Below, piece after piece: positions 21,301 through 36,300 of a stretch of DNA of 64,000 bases. The DNA comes from Acanthochromis polyacanthus (lineage: Eukaryota; Chordata; Actinopteri; Pomacentridae). The translations under genes were made by a program, and so were the position numbers. The notes under the pieces are model-generated. The model ran no database searches and was not told where the DNA came from. It saw only the letters and a program-made list of their open reading frames with translations. Numbering within the stretch: the stretch's first letter is position 1; each line of letters opens with the position of its first letter. The DNA is taken from positions 11,083,361-11,147,360 of the forward strand of contig NC_067120.1 in assembly GCF_021347895.1 (NCBI RefSeq), in the 5' to 3' direction.

Positions 21301-24300
21301 ACCAAATCTGCAGGCAGGACTGCATAGCACTTTTTAGTGTTGTTATAGCACCGCTCACTGTTAAGAATAGCTGTGAGTAGATGGCCTTTGAACTCCCAGG
21401 TTGTTGACCAAAAATAATCTCTCAACTTGAATTAGTGACACACTTTTGAAATTTTGTACGCAAAAAATGAAGAAAATGGTGTTTAGTTTGTATTTAACCA
21501 AGTATCATATCTTTGGCAAAAGCTGACTTTAACTTAAAGCGTTATGAAGCATGTGTACACGAAGCCCCATACAATTCTTAAATAAACAATAAATGTCATA
21601 TTTTTAGGTGGCAGTGAAATCATTTGAGGGACATTTGGTGTTAATTTTTACACCCATCGAGTACTGTTCAGGCCAAACTGTTCAATCTACTTTCATACCT
21701 AACATAGAAGACAAATACTTTTTAGAAGGCTCTTCCTTTTTGCCTCTACAGCTGATTTAGAGCATTTGCTGCCCTGGAATATTATGCGAGTCATTCTGGT
21801 ATTATTTCCATGCCATGAAAATGCATTAACTTCCCAAATACTTTAAAAATAACCCATGTTCAAACACCAAGTTGCCTCCTTCCACCATCTCTTCATCCTC
21901 ACTGTTCATGTACCCTGCATGACTTTTGGATGCTTCACTTGTGATACTTGTGATGATTGTGTGGTGCAGACTGTGACTGGGTTGATATGGCATTCCCTTG
22001 ACTCTTTGCTTTATGCACCCATGTACAAATCAGACCAACTGTACAGAAGGTAAAGTGCTCACATGGAACACTTTTTAATTAAGCAGATATTTAATAATAT
22101 TTACTCACTGACCAGAAACCTAAAACACCTGCAAGATCTCTTCTTGTTCATGAATGCAACAATGGAAATGAGAACTCTTGCAAAGGCAGTATTTGTCACA
22201 AGGCAGTTGCATTACAGTAACAGTAATTTCCATGGTCTGGTCACTCAGTGTACAGTGTGTTGGTTTGAACAACAGAACATTTATGAAGTGTGAAATGTGT
22301 TTGAAGTGGAATCTGTGCCATGTGTTCAGCCCCAGTCCATGGCAGAGGTCCTGGCCAAGAAAGAGGAGCTGGCAGACCGACTGGAGAAGGCCAATGAAGA
22401 GGCGATCGCCAGCGCCATCGCTGAGGAGGAGCAGTTGACTCGAGAGATTCAGGCCGAGAACAGCGAACTGGAGACTGACAATGAAAGTGACTTCTCTGTA
22501 AGATTAATCATGCTTATTTACACATGTACATTTGATGTCCAATCATGTATGCATTTTTATGACCATTTTTGTAACTTCGTTGTAAATTAAAAATGACAAA
22601 TCTTTGCCACAGGCTGGCATCGGCAATGGGGGTTGTGGAGTCAATATTGATTGGAGTGACATGCTGGCAGATTATGACGGTATGGAAGTTAACATCCAAG
22701 TGAAAAATATACCTATACTTTACAGATGTTCCTCTGAATTAGATTTATTCGTGTTCTTTGTCTGACCATTAGCTCGGGAACCATGGCGTCAGAGTACCTC
22801 ATGGGGTGACATTGTAGAAGAAGAACCTGCTCGGCCTCCTGGACATGGCATCCACATGCATGAGAAACTGTCCTCACCATCGCGCAAAAGGTGCAAAATT
22901 CTCCAGTTGGTTGGTCACATCTCACATGCAGATTTTGTTGATTTCAATACACGCACTTAAATCATCTGCACTGTCTAGCCAGTTTGTCTGCTTTGCCTTC
23001 CAAAACAGCACCTTCGTCTACTCATTTGAAACCTCCTTACCTTACTTTGACAAGGATTTAACCCAACATCCTGGGAGTCAAAGGCCCACTTAACTGTGTC
23101 TGACCCCTCTTTCTTTTTATGTTACCACCCAGAATGCATAAACAGACCCTAGTGTCTATTGGAGTCTGTCTGCTTTGCACATTGTTGATAAGGAGAGAGA
23201 AAGAGATGAATGATTTGTTTCTATTTTTTTGACAGGACCATTGCAGAGTCAAAGAAGAAACATGAGGAGAAACAGCTGAAGGCACAGCAGCTGAGGGACA
23301 AACTCCGGGAGGAAAAGACACTCAAGCTGCAGAAGCTCTTGGAGAGGGTGAGTAAGCTGTGCCGACTCCATGGAAAGCACCCCAAAGAAACTTCATGCAA
23401 GCTAAGCTCGGCCTGGCTCGCAACGAGAGGTTCTGTCAGCGCACTGCCCGATACAATCACCAAATATTATAACCCCCTTCCAGTCACATCCAGGCCAGCT
23501 GGCCACAGGCAGTCATGAGAGACACCTCTGGCCAAAATCAACAGCCTTTCATGAAGTTTGTTTTTGTTCTCCAGACCATGGCAAGATGAGTGAGTCCTAG
23601 AATAAATCAGGTTAACCACATAAATACATGAAGTGGTGTATATTCTCATTAATCCCTATATGGACACACTGGAGAGGGGAGAAACCGATAAGTCGAGACT
23701 GCGTTGTCTGTTTTGTCCTGAGGAATGTACTGTACATTCCTTTGTTTTCACCACTCCTGCTGCTCACTCCTCACTTTCTGCAGGAGAAGGATGTGAGAAA
23801 ATGGAAAGAAGAGTTGTTGGAGCAGCGTCGGAGGATGATGGAGGAAAAGCTGCTGCATGCAGAGTTTAAGAGAGAGCTGCAACTCCAGGCGATTGTGAAG
23901 AAGGCCCAAGAAGAAGAGGCTAAGGTAGAGGAGGGGTTCCTGAAAAGCAGGAATCCTTTTCATATGACAGTTCAACAATATCCCAAATTAAGTGGTTGTG
24001 CAGTCATACATTTTATACACGCTGTATGTGTACATATCCTTGTGCATAATTGATGTATCTGTACAGGTGAATGAAATAGCTTTCATCAACACTCTGGAAG
24101 CCCAAAATAAGAGGCATGATGCTTTGGCCAAGTTAAGTGAATATGAACAACGCCTCAACGAACTGCAAGAAGAGAGACAAAGGAGGCAGGAGGAGAAGCA
24201 GGCCAGAGATGAAGCTGTGCAGGTGAGAAAAAAAGAAACTTTTTTAATGCTTGTTTTAATAATTTTTTTTCCCCACTAATTATTCGGTTGAATCTCTGTT

Positions 24301-27300
24301 TTCTGTCACCTCTTCTGTAGGAACGGAAGCGGGTCCTGGAAGCAGAGCGGCAGGCAAGATTGGAGGAGCTGCTCATTCGAAGGAAGGAGCATGAGGCTCG
24401 TATTGAACAGCAGAGGCAGGAAAAAGAGAAAGCTAGAGAGGATGCAGCGCGGGAAAGAGCCAGGTTTGTTGGCCCAAATAAGTTTACAATAATAAACAGT
24501 GGGTTCAGAAAGAATTCAGACCCCTACAATGTTTCTAGTCTTATTGTACTAAGTGTAAATAAAATTTTAAATTGTTAGAATTTACATTTTTGCTCATTGA
24601 TTTACTTATACACCCATGAGGACATGTTTTTAGAAAATGGAGATTTATTACAGGGATGTGATTTTTTCCGCGAATTCGCGGAATTCTGCTTTTTTTCAGG
24701 GATGGGAATTTACCGCGGATTTCCGCCGATTTCATTTCAAGTTTGAACACTTTGTCGCTGATACTCCCGCGCGATGGTAACGACGTTAACGATAGCTTGT
24801 TAATGGTAACGACGTTAACGATAGCTTGTTAACAACGATTGTAAACGGCCCAGCGATTGGAAGTCGCGGCGCTGCTGCCGCCGCCGCACCCCCCCCCCCC
24901 CCCCCCCCCAAACAACTTTCCGCTAGAATCAGAACTTGCCGATCCCATCCCTATTATTAACAAACTTTACAACTTTTAAAAAGAAATATTCATCCTTTGA
25001 TTTCTGATATGTCCATCGCTGCAATTTTGTCATTGAGAGTCCCTTGGGCTTAATGCTTGGTTTTTGTCCTCACATGCAGTGTGAGTTGTGGGACCTTTAT
25101 ATTCACAGATATATGCCTTTTTAAAACTGTGTTCATTAAATTCAATTTGCCACAGATGGAATCCATTTCTGTGCACATTGCAAGCAGAGACAACAGGATA
25201 CATCTACGCACAATTTTGAGTGTCCCAGCGAAGTGTCAGAATACTTTTGGAAATCAAAGAATTTAGTTGTTTATTTCAGAACTTTTCCTAAATGTAATAA
25301 AATAACATGTTTTCACTTTGAGTTATTGACTGTAGACTCATCTAAAGATGGCAATTCCCAGCAAAAATTGAAAGTACTTCATGAATTCACTGTAACTGCA
25401 CAAGTGGCTGCACCAATGTGCTTCCTGCAGTGAGTTTGATTAGTGTGTGAGGCATGCATTTGGAATTTGGATGCACAGTTTCTCACACTGTTGTATACTC
25501 TATCTGAAGAGACCGAGAGGAGCGTCTGGCTGCTCTTAGCGCTGCTCAACAGGAAGCCATGGAAGAGCTTCAGAAGAAAATTCAGATGAAGGTAAGTTTA
25601 TACCATGCCACCTTGCTTCTGTAACGGACATCATGCAGGAATCCCCGTTTCCCATATGACCCATGGTTTCTGGTTTCTTCTTCAGCATGATGAGAGCAGC
25701 CGCAGGCATATGGAGCAAATCGAACAGAGGAAAGAGAAGGCTGCTGAGCTCAGCAGCGGTCGACATGCTAACACAGACTACGCCCCCAAACTGACACCAT
25801 ATGAACGCAAAAAACAGTGCTCACTGTGCGGTGTTGTGGTATGTAAAGTTTTGTGCATTTGTCTATGAGCTTTTTCATGTTGATTGCTGGCATATGTATA
25901 TTATAATGATTCTAACAGTACAATTTTGTGCAACATGTATTATTTTGGAGACATGTAATGTTAATTTTTTTTACTTTCTTAATTCAGATGGACTTCATTT
26001 GTTCTCCAACCCTTCATTTAATTTTTTCTCCGCTCCAGAGCTAATATGTACTGAATGTATCCACCGGAGTATTTCTGTGCAACTCTGCTGTGTTATTGTA
26101 GCATTCTGTATATACACAAAAAGGCTGAGATGAAGGTGATTCAGAGGATTTTCGGAAGAGGGCACATTTAAATGAAGATTTAACTGCAGTGATTAAATGT
26201 GGGCTCTCAAACAGAGATTTACGACTGGATGTGATTATGCTTTTTTAAGCGTCGGGCAACAAATCCACAAGCAGACGCATTTGTCTCTGATTTAGTGGCT
26301 ACCAAGACAACAAGGGTGGGACACCTTGAGTCTTCAAACCAGAATCGGATAAAGAGGGTCGAGGGTGAAAGAGCGAATCTTGTTAAAATGTTAGATGACC
26401 TTGGCCGACACCTGACACCAGAGATCATGGATGGGTCAGCAGCAAGCACTTTATGTAATGACGTTAAACACAAACCATGCCAAATGGGAGAAAACCATAG
26501 CCTTCTGTCCACCTGCCTGTTGTAGTTGTCGTTTTTCAGCCCTGCATTACATTTATTAAGACCTGTATGATCTGTCAAGTGTTGTCCACAACATGCATTT
26601 GGCAAATTAAGTGTACTTAAACCACTTGTATGGCACTTTAAGGCTGTTCGTGGTTTTTTTTTTGTTTGTTTAGTTTTTTTTCCAAATCTTGAACTTTCCT
26701 TTAAGCAATAAAATCCTCAGTCACTGTGCTGAATTGGGTTGTAAGTTAAATTATTATCATAAACAGAGGTAATACAAATGTAATACAGCCGTACAAAAGT
26801 CTATCAAAACAACATGCACTGTTGCTTAAGAAACAAATCACTTCTTTCTTTAGTCGTTGCTTTAAGCTGAGGTTCAGGAGAGGAGAGACAGGCCATGTCC
26901 CATTGTACGTGTCTGTTTGGCATATCATTTCACCAGGGTGACATAGGGCCCTGTTGACCCTTTCCTTCCTCTGTCCCCTTTGTGTCCGCAGCAGTGACCT
27001 CTGATCACTGTGTTTGTGTTTGCAGATCACCTCAGAGGTGCACCTGTTCAGTCACACCAAGGGCAAGAGGCACCAACAGGCCGTGCGAGACAGTAGCAGC
27101 ATCCAGGGACGGGAGCTCTCTGATGAGGAAGTGGTGCGTATCACCCACACCCTGCCCTGCCGGGAACAAACATCCACTCATTCTGTCAAAGAATACTGCC
27201 CCACTGCCACTTGTGTCATGTAAAAAGACAAAGAGGCGCAGCACTTGTCTTTTATGATGTGGTCATTATTATTGTTTATGCATCCCCTTATATACTACCG

Positions 27301-30300
27301 CAGTTTTCGAGCTGGCTTTGTGAGATTACAAATGAGCCTTGAAATGTACACAGTTAGGGTTCAGTGCTTCAGTGGAGAGCTGACATCACCCCTCTGTCTC
27401 CAGGCTTTTTTAGTCATGGAGCGCTTTTCCATGGGAAGGCAGCTCGTTAATGCAAGGTAACCTCTCAGGCTGCAATATGAGATTGGCTTTTCAGCAGCGC
27501 TCATTGTGAGGCTGACAACTGTTGGTGCTATACGCGGCACCTTTGGCCCCAGCAGCTCCTTCATTCAAAGCTTTTTTTCAGTGTGGAATAATTGATACCT
27601 CTACCTTCCGTCCCTCTAAATCATTTCCTTTCCAAATGCAGGCTATTTTTTTTCCTCTTTGACAGTATGATAAACAATGCAGTGGAGTGAAGCACTTCAC
27701 CGATATAACACCATAAACGGTTCATATATGAACATTGCTTCATTTACATTTGCAATGCGTCTCCCTTTGTATATCGTTCTAACAGTAACCATAATACTCA
27801 AGCTTTACTGCTGTCCTGCCTTCCATGTAGTAATAATCAGTCAACATTTAAGCCCTCGCTAAACATATCATTGTCTCTGAAGTCATCCTTGTAATACCCT
27901 GTATCTACCTTAATCCTAATGTCATACTTACTCAATTTCTAGGAAGTATGTTATTACTGGACTGAGATGTTGGTCAGTGTAGTAGCTCTAATAGATAAGA
28001 TTTAGATGTCTGCTACTGCTTTTTCTAATCAAGCTATCCAATAGGTGCATGACTGGAGACTTTGTTTGGATAGTCTCATGTGCCCCCTTGTTATTTATAT
28101 CAAAGCTCAATTTGGTGTTCACCATTTCATTCAAACCACTGCCAACTATTTTCCAGACTGTGGCTCCATAATTCTTCCTGCAATGAAAGAGTTTTAATTA
28201 AAATGAAGATTGTTGGTTCCACTGTGCAGAGGTCACTCCATAGTTTTTCAGCAGAAGCTGGCTGCAAATGCCCTGTGCCTTCAATTTTAGTCATTTTCTC
28301 CCATTCTTTAAGACTTGTGAATTAAATTGAAAATATGATGAGTACCAACAGGGCTGGATCGATGTATGTGCAGAGGGCTTGGGATTGCATTCACTCTTTT
28401 TGCTCACTATCTGTTCTTATTTAACAGGATACAAGCAATATCCAGCACCCATGGCTTCTGACAAGGAATTTATTTATTAATTGCTTTAGATACTGGCTTC
28501 TCTGAGGAAAGACTTTTCTTTTACTCTGCTTGTCTGCAGTGCTTGGCAAGCACAGCCAGTAGAGGGATCACCACGCTGCAGAGGGTATCAGAACTGACCT
28601 CTCAGAGGCACTGAATATTCCTCAAGGGCTTGTCGTTGAAGCTGTACTGATAGCCACAAATTGAGAAGCTTGATGAAATATCCCTACTGGCAGCTGAAAC
28701 GAGCCTCTCCCACACTACACTGTTTTGAGAGCTGACTGTTTTCTAGGTATAGCAACTAAGCTGCTGCTAAAAGAGCAATCAGTCCAGCAAAAATGGTTAT
28801 ATAGTGGAACTCTTTCAGTGAAATTAAATCAAGATTCTTCACATAAAAACAAAGTTTGTGACGCTAATACATTACAGTAAGTTGTAAATCAAGTTTAAAA
28901 AAAAAAAAGATCCCATGCTGACTTTTAGTTGTAATTTTTTGATGTTTTGTGTGACTTGAGCCCTCTTAAAATGTCACTGTATGCAGTTTAGTGTCACATA
29001 AACCGCTGTATCGCTGGTACCAGAATCCTAGTATAGTGTCATATTTTACTCTTGGCGCGAACATGTTTGTTTTGTGCCAAATGGAAGCCTAACACTCAGA
29101 CCTTTGTACGTGACAAAAGAAACAGCGGATGGATGAATCCCATAGATTTTGTGTTTGCTGCCTCTTAGATCTGTGAAAGGTCAGTTTGTGTCAGGGAAAG
29201 AGAGAGATGTTTATGGTGGTATCACATTTCTTTGGCCAAAGGCAATCTGTGGTATTGTGCAGTGCCTGTAGGCCGGCGTTTGTGCTGCTTTGTTACAATG
29301 GTGCAGTAGACACCTGTCTGTTTCTCTGAAGGTCTGCAGACTAACCTCCTACAAACTGAAAGTGTAATCATATATTTATTGCCAAAGTATTACTCCCTGC
29401 TTGTCAGTGTTAGACTCTAATGTTTCAGGTACCCTTTCTGAAACCAGTGTGATTTTGCAACAGATGATGTTTTGTATATCTTATTGAAACAATTCCATTA
29501 AGTGAATGGCTGGTGCACTGGATAGCCTCTCAGAGAGATTACTGAGCAGCTGTCTCCCAAGCGAGGGACCGCTCCGGTCATGAGTCATGACTGACCTGTA
29601 ATATCAGTGAGAAGAGGGCAGAGGTGCACGCATACAAATAAAGGCACACATACCTTTCTAGGAAACATAACACCCTCACATGCTGTGTCCTTTTCATTTC
29701 CAAACCCATCATGCCACATTAAAGCTCCTGGAAATATTGCTTCAAGTCACACACAACAAACTTTCTACATTAGATATTATTTGATGCTGTGAGGAATAAG
29801 TGTTACATTTCTACATGTAAACCATACAAAAAGTTTTGAATTGAATTTATAGTATTTGTTTCGTGTGTTGGAATATGTGAGCTTTTTTTATCAGTCACAC
29901 TCAATAAAACAGTTGGGGAAAAAAAGCATAGACAAAATACAAAAATAGAATGAATCTGCTGTGAAATAACCAAGTGTTTGAACTCTAGCAAAAAACTTAT
30001 GTATATTTAGGACCCCATCGTTCATAGTATGTAGTTAATTCAGGCAACAGATTTGTAGTGGGTTTAAAGAGGAAATGATACAGCCCAGTTTCAAGGTCAA
30101 GAGAAACCTATTTCAAACTAAATATCGCAGGAGACAAAGCTGAAAGGTAATTTGACAAGGTTTTCAGAAACCCCGTCGTTTATGCATTTGAGCTAGTGAG
30201 GAGAAGAGATAGAGGACAAACTGGATTTGTCAATGCTGTCACTAGTTAACTAATGTCAACAAGTCCTTTAGAACTTCCAAGCCAACTAACCCGATGACAC

Positions 30301-33300
30301 TAGGACGCTACAACTTCATTTGCTTGAAAATTTTTACTTGTTTTACTTTCTTCACTTGCGGTGCTAAACTGAAAAGGATTTTTAAATTGGGAACACATTT
30401 TATATCATAACTATACCAAGTGTTTCATGTCTAATTTCAGTCAAGATGGTAAATAAACCTTTAGATTCAGTCAGTAATCTTAAAGTAGTAATTCAGTTTT
30501 GCTAGCCCACCCAACGGCACCTGTTTTTACAACGCCTCTGTGAACACTCCTATTCAGACAGCAGGTGCAGGGAAAACACTGACCAAAGGGGATGGCATCC
30601 CACACACAGGTTAGCTTGACTGCTGAATGAAAACCCTTTATCTGAAGCTATCCTCTGGGGTGCTGGATGACAGCATAATTGGGTAATTGGTTTCTTGCAC
30701 ATGCATCATGCTTTTCAAATTGGGTTACATTCCCTTGTCTCTTGGTGGAAATATCAGAATCATCTGACAGGGCCAGACAGGAAGCAACACCTCGAGGCTG
30801 TTAGCATGTCAATGGACGGGCAGGTAGTGCAGGTAATTATAGGATCCAGTGGAGCTATTTTAGACGTGTAGCGTTGTCACACAGTATATTTAGTACCACA
30901 TTTTAAGTGTGTCACTTCTCTTACATTTAGCAATTAAATTTGCAGTTCTATTTCCATATTAATTTTAATCAAACGATTGTTGTACAACTTTATAGTCTAT
31001 CTTGGACTTCTCACTGAGAAGAAAACACTTGTTAATAATTATTATTATTCAATGGATGCTCATCTTCCTAGGACACATCGGTGTTACTTTTGGTTTTTGT
31101 GTTACAGTTTCCATAAAAAAATTAAAAAATACCCCAGGACAATGGTTGTTCTTTTTACTGATATATTATTGTGTATGCAGCATTTCTAGATGGCCAGGTG
31201 GAGCTTATTTTGCATACTTTGTATCCTGGATAGTTTCATCTGTTTCAGCATATCCTATTTCTAACCTCATCAAATGTGTTATTAGTGGAATCTTTGTTTA
31301 CAGAGTAGCAGATTCTTAGCTGTTTGATAATGTAAAAGTACAGTATTTGCCAATGAAATGGTAATGGAGTTGAAGTGCAAAATTCCAAAAAGTGTAAAAA
31401 AAATTCACTTTAGTTCAGAAGCTATAAAACTGTAGTTGACTAAAAGTACTTGTTTCCTTTCCAGTCACTGATTTACGAGGTTGTTATAACTAGTAGTTAA
31501 TTTTCCAGCATTGCCTCTGATATATTTATTTTTCTCTATTCTAGGAGCATCTTTCACTGAAGAAATACATTGTGGACATTTTGACGGACAGCTCTGTTTC
31601 TTCTGAGAACATAAAAGATGGAGAAGAGCGACAGAAGGCTCGGAAGAAGGCAAAGAAGCTCCGTGCCAGGATGAACTCCAGGTAAGACATCCATTTTCTC
31701 TCTCTATCTGTCCGTCAGTCTTTCTCTCTCGCTGCCTCCCTCATCATCCTCTCACACAGCACAGAGGACAAAACTGTGCCAGGACTTTTTTATGAGTGAC
31801 ATGGAGATGGAAAACAGATGTTATGTGCATCCTGGCTGTCTACAAGGTAACACTGATGATCTTAATTTATGACCACTTTCTTTGATTGGGGAGCAAAGCT
31901 GCGTATCGATCCGCAGGTCCCCGGCTTTCACCTGTAAAGAGCTTTCCTCCAAATTGCTGGCATGGCATTGCCAAATCTGAAGCTTCCCTCAGTGTACAGG
32001 ACATTCATATGTTAAAGTATGAATGAGCCATGCCTATTTTTCTTCTTGTAAGTTATTGATTTTTAAATGAAGTATCAAAGAAAATCAATAGTAATCAACA
32101 AATAGGAGGTGACGCTGCCGTGTGTCAGAACCTGGACCTGAGCTCAATCAATTTAACTGGCTGTCACAACAGGGAGGGAGGGGAGTGGAAAGACACACAA
32201 TGTTGACATTACTTACTGTAAGATGTTATTGATGCAGATTACTGAGAGGTTTCTACTACAAGCAGGATGACATTAATAAGTCAAGTGTAAAATCAGAAGA
32301 TGGCAACATTGCACAATAGAAAGTATTAGGAAAGATATGGCTTCAATCAGCCTCAATGAGTGTCTGGAAGATCACTTACATAAACAACAATATATATGTA
32401 TAGTAGACAAGAAGCAACAACTTAAATAACTGTTTTTTAGCAATATTGCTCATTCACGTTCTTTTTCCGCTTGGTATTTGTGAGAATGATGTAAAGATGC
32501 TTCTTATGACACAACAGAATCCATCTTTCAGAACCTGAAAGTGATTTTATAAGTCATTGTTACAGCTCACTAAGCATATCAAAACAAGACTTTCTGCGGC
32601 CGAGCTTTAAGATGTAGTTAAATAAATGACGCATGAAGCACTGACACACTTCACGGCAATAACATAGAGCCTTGATATACACATGCAAACATGCCATCGT
32701 GTTGTGACTTAAGAAGTAGAGCAGGTCTTCTATGAATTGAAGGGTGTGTGGTTCAATCTCCTCCTCTTGTTGATACGAGGAAGTGTTCGAGGCTTAACCA
32801 ACACTTTGAGTGTGTGTGCATGGGTGAATGAGAGGCACTGTTAAACATCTATGTCTTACTCCATTTGGAAAGTGCTATAGTGCAGCCTGTTTATCATAAT
32901 GGAAGGTGTGTTGATAATGTGTTCATTTGGTGGAGTCTGCCAGTGGGGAAAATACTGTTGATATCTAGCTAGTGAACTTATTCATCCTGTTCTGGGCATG
33001 AGAACAAACATGTACAGGACACACAGGCATAATGTGAGGATCTGTTTGAGCCACTCTGTTTCCTGTCTACAGAGAAAGGGCTATGTACAAACACCATAAT
33101 ATTTTCCAGCACGTTAACAGAACCACAAGGAGATGTTCACGTGAATTTTGGAAGAAGTGTATTGAGTTAAAATTTGAGTTGCATTCGAAGCATGTGCTCT
33201 GTCTTTAAAGGCTGAATATAAGAAAGTTATTCTGTTATTAGTCATTTGAATTTTCAGTCTTTTTTTGTCAGCTTTGAGTGAAAGATATCTAAAATGATCT

Positions 33301-36300
33301 CAACAGTATTTTTGTTGTAGTTTTACAATTTAATTTAACAGATGCTTTTATCCAAAGCGACCAACATCTGAGAGTAGATACAACACGAGCAAGGAGGCTT
33401 TTACTCCAACACAACAAGACAAGTCAGATTTGAAGATGTCCTCCTTTGAGCAAGTGTAGAGAAAAAGCTGAAAAACTTCCTTTAATGGCAGCTAATGTCT
33501 CCAAGAGGAAGACTTTGTTGTTTTCTACTTTTGTCTGTATTTTCAGTCTCGCTCATGAAATCTGAAGCTTGACATTAGATTGAGGCTGATATTGGACTGA
33601 GTTTTTTGGTGGTAAAAAGTAAACGTTAGATTTGTGGGTTGAAAATATCTATGAAGTCATTCAAATGAAGTGTAATTTAAGATAAATCAATCTAGGTATG
33701 GTTTTAAATTTTCAAGATCTTGGTTGTGATAATTAAACTACTGGACAGCACCACCTCTTCAGTGTTTCTGTTTGAATTATGATCAAAAATAAAGATACAT
33801 GTTTTTTTGTTTTTTTTTTTGGATGAAACTTATACACGCTTGTGATAAGAACATTGATTGTTTTCATTATCACAGAAAAGCCTATTTCTGATTTCTTGCA
33901 GTGATTTTAATTCTGTTAACTACATTGTGTTACTAGTTGTGCCAAATACTATATATATATATATATAATAAGATTAAGTGCAGTTATCAAACACTGCTGT
34001 GTTGATTACCTCTCCAGATCATCATACAGATTTTGTATCAATTCTGCAAGAGTTTTTCTCACCAAGTAGTGGAGTGCGTTTCTTTCTTTGTTATCCGTCC
34101 CCGTCCGTAAGTGTAGGCAGACTTAATGATCCTCCAGCCTCTTATCAAGATTGACCTGTGGATATGACCGTGAGCAGGATTTCTAAAAGAGAATTTATTA
34201 TTGTTATGCTGTTGAGAAGAAAGTATTTATTCAAAGGAGGACTAAAAAGTCAGCTGCAGGCTAAAACACCCATTCTGCTGCAAAGCTTTGTTCTCGGTGC
34301 TGCTGTTTTTGGCTTTGTGAGGCTCAGCGGTACTGAGAAAGTGACAACATGATCTGCCTCTGTTCACCATCACTCGCGCACCAGCCCTGCTGAGACTAGC
34401 ACTCAAAGGCAGCAGGCCTTCAGAGGTCATAAATAACACAGAGCCCCAGTAAACATAAAGGTGAGCCGCTTCACCACTGGGTGGAAATGAACCGTTTTAT
34501 TGGAACACTGTATGGTGTCTGTAAAACGTGAGTGGTTCTCACAGGACTTTTCACCATGCTGCTCTGACGTATCATAAGGCACATTTTAACCCACATGTTT
34601 TTTTGGGTTTTTTTTTGTTGATGTTGCAGTTTGGCTGACCTTCTCTCATAATATATGTTTCAAAAAGAAAAATGGGCAATTAAAATTAAATGTAAGAAGC
34701 CTGTCACTTAGTGTCAGGATGAGTTTTGAACTTGGAAACCGAATTCTCCACTAATACTGTGGTGCGAGCAGCTTTCCTGTTGCTGCTTGCTTGTGGTTCG
34801 CTGAGCAGAGAACAGAGTAGCCAGTGTGATGATGTTGTGTGCGTGAACCTTAGATGGCAGTGTGTATACAAAGACACTCCTGTATGCAGTATAGAATACT
34901 GTATAAGGTGGTAAGAGCGGCCCTAAATCATTTTACCAGGTCTGTTGCCGTAGATTAAGGAAAAAGGTTGTGCTCGTAAATGTAAAACATAAATTCTTAG
35001 CAACACACACAAGCAGAATGAATTACGCTGAGTTATTAAAGTATTGATATATTTTCTTTGTAGGTTCTTCCACCATTTTTTGCCACTGAAATGGCACCAT
35101 TCCTGGTTTTTAGATCTGTGTTGTGTACATTGTATTCATGGTTTAAATGTCTGTCTGCAGCACTGGAGGAAAGTGTGCCTCAGTAAATTAAATGGAGATG
35201 TGAGGAATTAAGCTCTGTTGTGTTCTGAAGTGCTTATAGTCTTATAGATCTATGCTTTCTCTGTTATTGCTGATCACTCTGATTTATTGCAACATTTTAC
35301 GTGACCATAATGAATTGCTCAGCAATTGCTCCCTGTTTAATCTGATTGGGTATAAACCTGTCAGTCATTAATACTGTAATATCGTGATTGACAAACAGGG
35401 CAGCTATAGTTCAGGCCCTTCTTAAAGCAAATCCGTGCTACCTATTTAGCAACATATTAACATGAGGCATAGTGGCACTTGTGTCTGTTGTTGTCCATCT
35501 TTATAACGGTGGTCTATTGACAGTGTTATGTATTGCAGTAAAAGTATACTTTCTAGGTCTAAATTATGTTTCTTTTTTGATAGCAGCATGACTCATCTTG
35601 TAAGTTGCTTGCTCAGATTTTTACCTTCAACTTAAAAGTTAAATTTAGTTGATTTAAATTTTCTTTAATTGTCATTAAAACAGTTTTGTAACAACTACAT
35701 CCATGCAGATAATATGTGAGCTATTGAAACTACTGAAAAACAAAAGTAATATGCCACCTTTCTAAATGTAGAATTTAAGCCCTGCATGATCACTTGTAAG
35801 TCCTCGTCTAGCTGTGAGGTGTTATCAGTTACTGTTAGATGGCTGCCCTTGAACACAAGAGATCCTGCAGTAGATCAGGCTTTGTTTGGTCCAGGATCTG
35901 TCTGCTGCTACATGTCCACCTGTCGTCTTCCAGGAAGTGTTTGATTCTATCTGTGTTGAGATGGGTAACCGGAAGGTGCTCTGTCAAGCTCTGATCAATA
36001 GTTACTTATCATGTCTGGGAATGCTTGATTGTCAGAAAGATATATCCCCGCCCTAATTTCATCCACGAACACACAGACACAAAGTTTGTGTTTCTCTGAG
36101 TCTGCCTGTTGGTCTAATGCCATGCAGATACAAGTCCCCTGATGACCATGACCTTTCAGGAGGTGATGCATTCAAAACGCTGCTTCCAGCCTCCAGTAAC
36201 TTTTTACAGTGAGTGCCATAAAGAATTTGAAATTGCAGGAGAATTTAAAGACAGGATTAAGTCAAGGTGGTGTGAGTTGACAGTGCAAAACACTCGTCCC

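Larger units (their letters stand above)
24464..25509. other. scaper intron 16
   Basis: 1046 bp interrupted by a CpG-rich hAT-like MITE (listed separately). The flanks are AT-rich and unremarkable. Confidence 0.75.

Noticed and set aside
26219..26605. Open frames on both strands in scaper intron 18 (128 and 76 codons)
   Set aside because: No acceptor/donor pair gives an in-frame scaper exon, and no known protein is recognised.
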